Shown piece after piece: positions 5,601-9,903 of a stretch of DNA of 12,741 bases. The DNA comes from an uncultured Ruminococcus sp. (lineage in GTDB: Bacteria > Bacillota > Clostridia > Oscillospirales > Ruminococcaceae). The position numbers and the translations under genes were made by a program. The stretch spans positions 1 through 12,741 of the forward strand of contig CAMWGS010000035.1 in assembly GCA_947173865.1 (NCBI GenBank), in the 5' to 3' direction. The notes under the pieces were generated by a model that worked only from the letters and a program-made list of their open reading frames with translations, made no database searches and was not told where the DNA came from. The first letter of the stretch is position 1. Each line of letters begins with the position of its first letter.

Positions 5601-5978
5601 TTGGAAGCATTTTTGTATCTTCTGATTGTTGGAGCTATTGCAAAGAAGCTGTACAACTTCCGACAGTCACTTGACGACAGAGAACCAGAGCGAAAGTCCG
5701 ACCCTGACAGCCTGAAATTCATTTCAGTATATGCTAAAGTACGTGAAATGAATAAAGCTGTAGATGAACTGGAAGAACTGGAGCAATTCATTACTGACAT
5801 TCAGTGCTGTGATGACACGCATATGAAAGCGGTACAAATTGAAATCCCTAACACCGTCGGTGAGAGTAGCAAACACCAGATTATCATTGACGGAAGAGAC
5901 AGACATAGTAACAGGCTTTTAGATATCGCACTTGATGACCGCCTACATTCATCATCATTTCCTTCATTGTATTCGTAA
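5601..5978 (+). CDS. Small membrane-anchored protein, 3' end probably altered
   Basis: 125 aa, family unknown. The N-terminus EAFLYLLIVGAIAKKLYNF is one membrane helix with positive residues after it, so the rest is probably cytoplasmic. Then come a charged linker (DDREPERKSDPD), a helix with KVREMNKAVDELEELEQF (about 50-67) and a strand region VQIEIPNT to HQIIIDG. The start is TTG at 5601, because AAGGAG (5587-5592) is 8 bases upstream; ATG at 5577 has no site and lies against the hairpin. From about 5940 the frame overlaps the convergent DUF6075 gene, and the last residues (LHSSSFPSLYS) look like antisense read-through. I infer that the original C-terminus was lost at a recombination junction near 5940. 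Transcribed from the XRE-controlled promoter at 5374-5402. Confidence 0.6.
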   Translation: MEAFLYLLIVGAIAKKLYNFRQSLDDREPERKSDPDSLKFISVYAKVREMNKAVDELEELEQFITDIQCCDDTHMKAVQIEIPNTVGESSKHQIIIDGRDRHSNRLLDIALDDRLHSSSFPSLYS

Positions 5979-6379
5979 ATGTATGCTTCAGATTCTTCCT
6001 GCTCTGTCATGTTTTCACCGGTGTATTCTGGATAGCGTATTTTTATGGCTTCCCAGTAGTATGGAGCATATTCAGAACGGAATATATTTTCGGGTGTACA
6101 TTCCGCTTTCATAAAATCAGGACACCAGTTTATGTGACCAGTAAACAGGTTGAACGCTAAACGGGTTGTTTTCAGGCTTGTTCCGGTCTGCCATGATTTT
6201 TTAAGGCAGTCAGGCATGATGCACCTTTTTTTAAAGTCATAAATTTCTTCTACATGGTCTTTGCATACATCATCAAGTGCTATCAGATAAGCAATAGCCT
6301 TGTGATAACCGTCATCACGGGTCATTTTCTGCATAATAACCCAAAATAAAGTTTTGTGGTATTCATTCTTGAATTTCAT
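5801..6379 (-). CDS. DUF6075-like protein with a foreign C-terminus
   Basis: 192 aa from the ATG at 6379, which has AGGAAAGG upstream and overlaps the preceding stop as ATGA. The core, FKNEYHKTLFWVIMQKMTRD, then HKAIAYLIALDDVCKDHVEE, DFKKRCIMPDCLKKSWQTGT and RLAFNLFTG, resembles the DUF6075 proteins common on Firmicute mobile elements; their function is unknown. Normal-looking sequence runs to about residue 145 (YEYNEGNDDECRR). After that the frame reads antisense through the 5601-5978 gene and gives an unrelated Ser/Leu-rich hydrophobic tail. It is the last gene of a four-gene operon starting at 7033. Family call moderately sure; tail almost certainly not native. Confidence 0.7.
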   Translation of the reverse strand: MKFKNEYHKTLFWVIMQKMTRDDGYHKAIAYLIALDDVCKDHVEEIYDFKKRCIMPDCLKKSWQTGTSLKTTRLAFNLFTGHINWCPDFMKAECTPENIFRSEYAPYYWEAIKIRYPEYTGENMTEQEESEAYIYEYNEGNDDECRRSSSAISKSLLLCLSLPSMIIWCLLLSPTVLGISICTAFICVSSQH

Positions 6380-6582
6380 TTCAAGCCTTCCTTTCCTGTA
6401 ATTACTTCTACCGAACATTCAAAAATCTCTGCAAGTTCAAGGAATTTACGCATTGAGAGGTTTTTATTTTTGTTCTCAACTACACTTATAAAGCTCTGAG
6501 TAACGTGAAGTTTTTCGGCAAGTTCTCCTTGTGTCAGTCCTTTTTCCTCACGGAGCAGGCGTATGCGGTTACCAATATTCAC
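6376..6582 (-). CDS. XRE-family regulator
   Basis: 68 aa. Textbook HTH_3: NIGNRIRLLREEKGLTQGEL, AEKLHVTQSFISVVENKNKN, then MRKFLELAEIFECSVEVITG. The GTG at 6582 is preferred because AGAAGG lies 8 bases upstream; the next in-frame GTG (6591) would touch that site. It begins 6 bases after the stop of the 6588 gene and its stop overlaps the start of the DUF6075 gene (ATGA), so the genes are translationally coupled. Likely represses its own operon or the neighbouring divergent promoter at 7071-7148. Confidence 0.85.
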   Translation of the reverse strand: MNIGNRIRLLREEKGLTQGELAEKLHVTQSFISVVENKNKNLSMRKFLELAEIFECSVEVITGKEGLK

Positions 6583-6587
6583 GAATT

Positions 6588-6803
6588 TCACCTTCTTTCA
6601 CTTTTTGATAATCTCTTTTTCCTGAGTCGGTATTCTCTTTGGTACTCTTTCTGATACTCGTTATATCTATCTTTATGAGCATTACGGTAATGTTTCTGAT
6701 AATTTTTCATATACTCTTTGCGATGTTCACGTTGTTCTGGTGATATATTCTGTTGATAGTTTCGATTGTATATCCGACGTTTCTCTTTTTGAATAGCTGT
6801 CAT
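6588..6803 (-). CDS. Very basic Tyr/Arg/Lys-rich small protein
   Basis: 71 aa, no family assigned. It is almost entirely charged and aromatic, with a repeating pattern such as EYMKNYQKHYRNAHKDRYNE and EYQKEYQREYRLRKKR, probably one long helix with tyrosines every 3-4 residues. Nothing suggests an enzyme. The high positive charge suggests binding to nucleic acid. Its ATG overlaps the stop of the upstream XRE gene (ATGA at 6803-6800) and it lacks its own clear ribosome site, so it depends on coupled translation. Similar low-complexity proteins are seen on phage-like elements. Confidence 0.7.
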   Translation of the reverse strand: MTAIQKEKRRIYNRNYQQNISPEQREHRKEYMKNYQKHYRNAHKDRYNEYQKEYQREYRLRKKRLSKSERR

Positions 6804-7033
6804 GTTGTTTCATCACAGCTTGTTATACTTAAAGAATAATCAGAAGGCAAAAAAATAATATCATCATATTTTACATTATAAGTTCTTTCTATGGCATAAA
6901 GATGTATAACGTTTGGAAAACTATGATATTTTTCCCATGACATGATAGTCGAACGGCTTACACCAATCAATTTAGCAGCTTCTGTTTGATTTAATCCGCT
7001 ATTTACTCGTGCAGCTTTCAACGTTATCGGCAT
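6800..7033 (-). CDS. XRE-family regulator, first gene of the operon
   Basis: 77 aa. HTH_3 with ITLKAARVNSGLNQTEAAKL, IGVSRSTIMSWEKYHSFPNV, then a helix HLYAIERTYNVKYDDIIFLP. The start ATG at 7033 has AGGGAG 8 bases upstream; a GTG at 7042 would abut that site. It heads the operon 7033 to 5801 (XRE, basic protein, XRE, DUF6075-like). The promoter, TTGATT-17-TATTAT, lies at 7099-7071 and faces the promoter of the 7169 repressor, an arrangement like a phage lysogeny switch. Confidence 0.87.
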   Translation of the reverse strand: MPITLKAARVNSGLNQTEAAKLIGVSRSTIMSWEKYHSFPNVIHLYAIERTYNVKYDDIIFLPSDYSLSITSCDETT

Positions 7034-7070
7034 TAAAAACACTCCCTTATTGTTCTTTTAGAGTAATTAT

Positions 7071-7148
7071 ATAATACCATATTACCAGTATAAAATCAAG
7101 TACTTTTTGAAAATCAATCTTGACATTTTGCTGAATATAGTGTAATAT
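7071..7148. promoter_or_regulatory. Divergent promoter region of two repressors
   Basis: Leftward: TTGATT (7099-7094), 17-bp spacer, TATTAT (7076-7071). Rightward: TTGACA (7120-7125) with TGTAAT (7141-7146, 15 bp) or TAATAT (7143-7148, 17 bp), so the rightward -10 is weaker. Only about 20 bp separate the two -35 boxes, so one bound repressor could affect both. No perfect operator dyad is obvious. Confidence 0.65.
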
Positions 7149-7168
7149 TGAAGTAGGTGGTGATAGCA

Positions 7169-7579
7169 ATGAGTAATAATAAATTAATCTTTTCAAATAA
7201 TTTGACTTACTACATGACAATCAATAATATTGACCGCTATAAACTTTGTGATGATTTGGGATTTAACTATTCTACTGTAAGTGGTTGGTTGCAGTGTAAA
7301 AAATACCCTCGAATAGACAAAATAGAAATGATTGCTAATTATTTTCACATAAAGAAGTCAGACTTAATTGAGAATCATGATAGAGATAATAAAACTATAT
7401 CACAAACTATAAAAAATGAGAATACCACAGTCACTGGAACACAGTCAAATATAATAAATACTCCTTCATGTTCTAACGAATATGAGCAAGAACTAATGAA
7501 GTTATTTCATTGTTTGTCTATAACACAACAAGCAGAAGTAATTGTAATGGTTAATAAAATGGTTAAAGATAACAGATAA
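7169..7579 (+). CDS. Phage-type Cro/CI-like repressor
   Basis: 136 aa. N-terminal HTH (about residues 8-65): NNLTYYMTINNIDRYKLCDD, FNYSTVSGWLQCKKYPRIDK, then IANYFHIKKSDLIE. A polar linker (about 70-100) leads to a C-terminal helix pair, EYEQELMKLFHCLSITQQAE, likely for dimerisation. There is no Ala-Gly/Ser-Lys autocleavage domain, so SOS-type cleavage is not expected. The ATG at 7169 is chosen because AGGTGG sits 8 bases upstream; GTG codons at 7157 and 7160 overlap it. It is divergent from the four-gene operon and followed by a terminator (7580-7604). Confidence 0.87.
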   Translation: MSNNKLIFSNNLTYYMTINNIDRYKLCDDLGFNYSTVSGWLQCKKYPRIDKIEMIANYFHIKKSDLIENHDRDNKTISQTIKNENTTVTGTQSNIINTPSCSNEYEQELMKLFHCLSITQQAEVIVMVNKMVKDNR

Positions 7580-7604
7580 AAGGGCTTTTCATAAGTCCTT
7601 TTTT
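7580..7604 (+). terminator. Intrinsic terminator of the 7169 gene
   Basis: AAGGGCTT (7580-7587), loop TTCAT, AAGTCCTT (7593-7600) with one G-U pair, then four more T residues. It begins one base after the stop codon. Confidence 0.8.
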
Positions 7605-7606
7605 AC

Positions 7607-7631
7607 TTATTTATCAATCATTGATAAATAA
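7607..7631. repeat. Perfect 25-bp palindrome
   Basis: TTATTTATCAAT (7607-7618), central C, ATTGATAAATAA (7620-7631): 12 bp of perfect symmetry about one base. The almost absent loop makes it a poor RNA hairpin and a better dimer-binding site. It lies between the terminator of the repressor gene and the end of the recombinase gene. Confidence 0.7.
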
Positions 7632-7686
7632 TCAATTAAAGAATTATGGAGCAGGTAACAGGATATAAAGCCGTGCATCACAGCAA

Positions 7687-8406
7687 CTACTCCGCTTTTA
7701 TTTGTCTTTTATACTCGTAAAATGTGTTATGGCTGACACCTGTAAGCTGTATGCACTCTGAATCAGACAGCGAACCGCCAAAGGTTTTAGAGTGCTGTCG
7801 GATAATTCTTTTTGCAGACTTAGCTTTAGATGTTTCAAAAGTCCTTCCGGTCTTAGATTTTCTGATTTTCTCACCTGCTCCACTGGCTTTCATGCCCTCG
7901 CTGGTTCTTGTCCGTAAGTCCGATACTTCTTTTTCGGATTGCTCGAATGCAAGCTTAATCTGCTTTTCAGCAAGTGCAAGCTGATATTTCTGTATTGCTC
8001 CGATAATAGTATTTATAAGCGTGTCGGTATCTGAATCACCTGTATCAGCGATAACGTCAAGCTGTTTGTTCATGGTCTGCTTGTACGTTTCAGTATCAAT
8101 CATATGCTCTTTGAGGAATACCAAAGTTATACCAACCTCAAACAACTCTTTGTATTCCCTGAATCCCTCAACGGCATTTCTGCTCATTCTCGATACAGAA
8201 TCGAATACAATAGTAATTTCCTCTCCCTGTTCTGACTGCCTGAGAATCTTTTTCTTTAACTTATTCCATTGTGGACGGTCGGTTGTTGTACCGCTGTAAG
8301 TCTCGGTAACGATTTCGGCGGTAGGATATTCGGCAGAAATGTTTTTTATCTGCCTGTCCAAACTCTGTTTTGGTGTGCTGATTCTGCAATAACCATAAAT
8401 TTTCAT
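7687..8406 (-). CDS. Serine recombinase of the resolvase/invertase family
   Basis: 239 aa. N-terminal catalytic domain: MKIYGYCRIST with nucleophile Ser10 and Arg8, DRQ at 17-19, then FDSVSRMSRN with Asp69, Arg73 and Arg76. A long helical segment (about 123-160, TLINTIIGAIQKYQLALAEK) corresponds to the dimerisation helix. A basic linker follows (EKIRKSKTGRTFETSKAKSA), then a C-terminal HTH (about 198-236, with GVSHNTFYEYKRQIK). All key residues appear intact. It is longer than Tn3-type resolvases (about 185 aa) because of the middle segment. The start is the ATG at 8406, 8 bases after AGGAG; the ATG at 8412 is too close. A likely role is resolving plasmid multimers or inverting/shuffling a segment; its target may lie in 8413-8677. 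Confidence 0.9.
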   Translation of the reverse strand: MKIYGYCRISTPKQSLDRQIKNISAEYPTAEIVTETYSGTTTDRPQWNKLKKKILRQSEQGEEITIVFDSVSRMSRNAVEGFREYKELFEVGITLVFLKEHMIDTETYKQTMNKQLDVIADTGDSDTDTLINTIIGAIQKYQLALAEKQIKLAFEQSEKEVSDLRTRTSEGMKASGAGEKIRKSKTGRTFETSKAKSAKRIIRQHSKTFGGSLSDSECIQLTGVSHNTFYEYKRQIKAE

Positions 8407-8412
8407 AAACAT

Positions 8413-8677
8413 TACTCCTATTCATATTTTCACTACCAATTTATCCCGATTTTTTCAATTGTTAAAATGAAATATTGCCTATATTTCCGTACAAATTGGG
8501 AATTAATAAACAGAAAATATGCACTATTAATTTATAGGGTCGTATACTTTGGTAGTTTTTTACTGTTTATTAACGCACTTTCAGCCTGATTTTTGGTATT
8601 ATTTCAATCACGTTTGTTTTGGTAGTATATGGGTTGAATTATTGGGAGCAGGTTCGCCCACTCCCGTTCTGACTGTA
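8413..8677. promoter_or_regulatory. Recombinase upstream region, possible resolution site
   Basis: No gene fits in this 265-bp stretch. TTAATAAACAG (8503-8513) recurs exactly inverted as CTGTTTATTAA (8563-8573). TTTGGTAG occurs at 8548-8555 and 8618-8625, TTTGGTA at 8592-8598, and ATTGGTAG inverted at 8433-8440. Multiple short inverted and direct sites just upstream of a resolvase gene are typical of res sites, but spacing and crossover point cannot be set from this. GGAGCAGGT (8645-8653) sits within a weak hairpin GGGAG/CTCCC (8644-8648 with 8667-8671 approximately) after the minus-strand gene at 8678. Confidence 0.4.
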
Positions 8678-8974
8678 TTAGTTACTGATTATGTCTTCCC
8701 TCAACTGCATAATTTTCTGTCTTAATAATTCGTTCTCCTCTTTCATCAGCTCGACTTGCTGATTCAGAAGTATCAGTTGCTCGTCCCGAAACTTGTCTTT
8801 CTGCTTCTTACGCTGTCTGAGGTTGTAGACCCTCAAAGCCGTTTTCTGTTGGTCTGAAAGCTTACGACAAGCCGGACAATACTTCAATGCTATGTGTCTA
8901 AAGTAGTCGGTATCGTCTAAATTGGCGTTTGATATTAGCGTTCCGCACATCTTACAGTACTTCAAATCATTCAT
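8678..8974 (-). CDS. Zinc-ribbon plus basic-coiled-coil protein
   Basis: 98 aa, family not named. Two CxxC pairs, C7/C10 (KYCKMCG) and C33/C36 (KYCPACRK), form a small zinc site. A basic stretch follows (NLRQRKKQKDKFR, about 51-63), then a leucine-rich heptad region EQLILLNQQVELMKEENELL to about residue 92. The basic-then-zipper order recalls bZIP-like DNA binding, here preceded by a zinc knuckle. GGGGAGGG lies 7 bases before the ATG. Its start overlaps the stop of the 8967-9092 small ORF by 8 bp. It could act with the recombinase or as a regulator; nothing in the sequence decides. Confidence 0.75.
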   Translation of the reverse strand: MNDLKYCKMCGTLISNANLDDTDYFRHIALKYCPACRKLSDQQKTALRVYNLRQRKKQKDKFRDEQLILLNQQVELMKEENELLRQKIMQLREDIISN

Positions 8975-9092
8975 TTACAAGCCCTCCCCTTGTTGTTTTA
9001 TTTCTGGTCAAGCTCGTTGCTTTAGTTTCCGCTTTCGTTACACCGTTATTAAGATACAACTCTTTGATTTCTGAAAGAAGGGCGGTTCTCAT
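8967..9092 (-). CDS. 41-aa ORF coupled to the zinc/coiled-coil gene
   Basis: ATG at 9092-9090, stop at 8969-8967. The product (MRTALLSEIKELYLNNGVTK, then AETKATSLTRNKTTRGGLVN E) has natural composition and a helical start. It overlaps the 8974 gene by 8 bp, and the ribosome site of that gene lies inside it, as in true operons. It has no clear ribosome site of its own, and the opposite-strand gene begins at the same point (about 9091). It may therefore be the surviving 3' end of a longer gene cut by recombination rather than a complete small gene. Confidence 0.45.
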   Translation of the reverse strand: MRTALLSEIKELYLNNGVTKAETKATSLTRNKTTRGGLVNE

Positions 9093-9300
9093 TTTACAAG
9101 AGACATTTGATAAATACCGCTGTAAAGGTTGTAATTATTATTATGATTGTTTTTATAATGAATGTGCAGCAGAAGTTGAATCTGATAATCTTTACAGAGC
9201 AATGCAGGGCGAACCGCTCGAAAAAATTTTCGGCGGAACAAAAGTACATGATAATGATGACTATGAAGAAATAATATCAGACGGTAATGTTCCATTCTGA
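9091..9300 (+). CDS. Small cysteine-rich protein, start uncertain
   Basis: About 70 aa. The clear part is DKYRCKGCNYYYDCFYNECA with a C-x2-C-x5-C-x4-C cluster that could bind zinc or an Fe-S cluster, followed by an acidic tail (DNDDYEEIISDG). No family recognised. There is no ATG or GTG with a ribosome site: an ATT at 9091 follows AGAAGG at a good distance, and a TTG at 9064 has only a weak site. Farther upstream the frame is antisense to the minus-strand ORF 8967-9092. Either it uses a rare ATT/TTG start or its true 5' end was lost at a junction near 9090. Followed after 15 bp by the 9316 gene. Confidence 0.5.
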   Translation: MLQETFDKYRCKGCNYYYDCFYNECAAEVESDNLYRAMQGEPLEKIFGGTKVHDNDDYEEIISDGNVPF

Positions 9301-9315
9301 AAGGCTGTGATTATT

Positions 9316-9507
9316 ATGATATATGATGATATAAACGAAGCTGAATTATATGCAGCGTGGCTTAAAGATAATGAAAATATTTCTGAAACTGAAGATATAA
9401 AAAGTGCTTTTCATGCCGGATTCCATTTATCATTTAAAAGAATAACATATTTAATGAAACTTGTAGATAGTATGTCTAACACATCAGATATAGAAACCAA
9501 AAATTAA
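9316..9507 (+). CDS. Small acidic hypothetical protein
   Basis: 63 aa, not recognised. The product is acidic and helical: DDINEAELYAAWLKDNENIS, then ETEDIKSAFHAGFHLSFKRI and YLMKLVDSMS. No cysteines, membrane helix or enzyme motif. The ATG at 9316 is preferred over the GTG at 9307, because GAAAGG ends 11 bases before the ATG but only 2 before the GTG. It probably shares a transcript with the cysteine-rich gene upstream. Confidence 0.6.
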   Translation: MIYDDINEAELYAAWLKDNENISETEDIKSAFHAGFHLSFKRITYLMKLVDSMSNTSDIETKN

Positions 9508-9526
9508 CATCTATCCAATAAAAATA

Positions 9527-9542
9527 ACCTGCCGGAGCAGGT
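9527..9542 (+). repeat. Hairpin containing GGAGCAGGT
   Basis: ACCTGC (9527-9532), loop CGGA, GCAGGT (9537-9542). A stable six-pair GC-rich stem after the 9316 gene and 37 bp before the rep -35 box. No T-tract follows, so any termination would be weak. Confidence 0.65.
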
Positions 9543-9578
9543 CAGAACTAACGTTTTAGCAACATATAGTTATTTTGG

Positions 9579-9607
9579 TTGACATTACATTTAGATAATG
9601 TTATAAT
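9579..9607 (+). promoter_or_regulatory. Strong rep promoter (perfect consensus)
   Basis: TTGACA (9579-9584), 17-bp spacer, TATAAT (9602-9607). Transcription would begin near 9614, giving a leader of about 290 nt before the rep start codon. Such a strong promoter on a replication gene implies strong downstream control, which the attenuator and antisense RNA provide. Confidence 0.88.
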
Positions 9608-9726
9608 AAAAAAAGTACAGAACGCCAATTCCGTACTTTTTAAACCTCATGTAAAAAAATAACGGGTTTTGTTGCAAGCAGAACGCCAATTCTGTATTTG
9701 CACCGCTATCCTCTTACCCTTTTCTG
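9608..9726 (-). ncRNA. Antisense copy-control RNA against the rep leader
   Basis: Predicted 115-120 nt. Its promoter is perfect consensus (9761-9733), giving a 5' end near 9726. Stem-loop A: TGCAA/TTGCA (9702-9698 with 9677-9673) and CAGAA/TTCTG, loop UUGGCG (9689-9684). Stem-loop B: AAAAAGTAC/GTACTTTTT (9641-9633 with 9618-9610), one G-U, GAA/TTC, loop UUGGCG (9628-9623), followed by T residues, so B is also the terminator. In stem B the pair is G-U in the antisense strand but an A-C mismatch in the sense strand, which argues that the antisense RNA is the selected structure. UUGG fits the YUNR U-turn motif of antisense loops, and UUGGCG is known from IncFII/IncI-type copy-control RNAs. The 5' tail is complementary to the anti-terminator arm 9711-9720. 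Confidence 0.85.
9618..9696. repeat. 18-bp direct repeat forming the two kissing loops
   Basis: CAGAACGCCAATTCYGTA occurs at 9618-9635 and 9679-9696, differing only at Y. Each copy is the top of one stem-loop, so both antisense loops are identical. It looks like duplication of a recognition loop. Confidence 0.85.
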
Positions 9727-9819
9727 TTTATTATTATATCAGACGTTTTTATGTTTGTCAATAGTAAATTGAAATTTTGTGAGGGTAAGAGTGCTTTGAC
9801 GGTCTCTTACTCTCTTTTT
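9711..9819 (+). promoter_or_regulatory. Rep transcription attenuator (anti-terminator and terminator)
   Basis: Anti-terminator: CTCTTACCCT (9711-9720) pairs perfectly with AGGGTAAGAG (9782-9791). Terminator: GAGGGTAAGAG (9781-9791) pairs with CTCTTACTCTC (9804-9814) with one G-U, 12-nt loop, then TTTTT. The two are exclusive because both need 9782-9791. Antisense RNA bound to 9608-9726 would hide 9711-9720 and favour termination before rep. The logic matches Inc18 and pT181 plasmids. Confidence 0.85.
9733..9761 (-). promoter_or_regulatory. Antisense RNA promoter (perfect consensus)
   Basis: On the minus strand: TTGACA (9761-9756), 17-bp spacer, TATAAT (9738-9733). It faces the rep promoter 126 bp away, inside the rep leader. 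Two perfect sigma-A promoters facing each other are very unlikely by chance in 180 bp. Confidence 0.88.
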
Positions 9820-9903
9820 ATATAAAAATTAGTAAGAAACAGAGAACTTTAATTATGCAAAAGATGTTCGCCTGTACAAAACAGAGAAATTCAGGAGGAA
9901 ACC

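Noticed and set aside
8929..9063. N-terminal extension of the plus-strand cysteine-rich gene to 8929
   Set aside because: This part is antisense to two overlapping minus-strand frames that have better coding character and a clear ribosome site.
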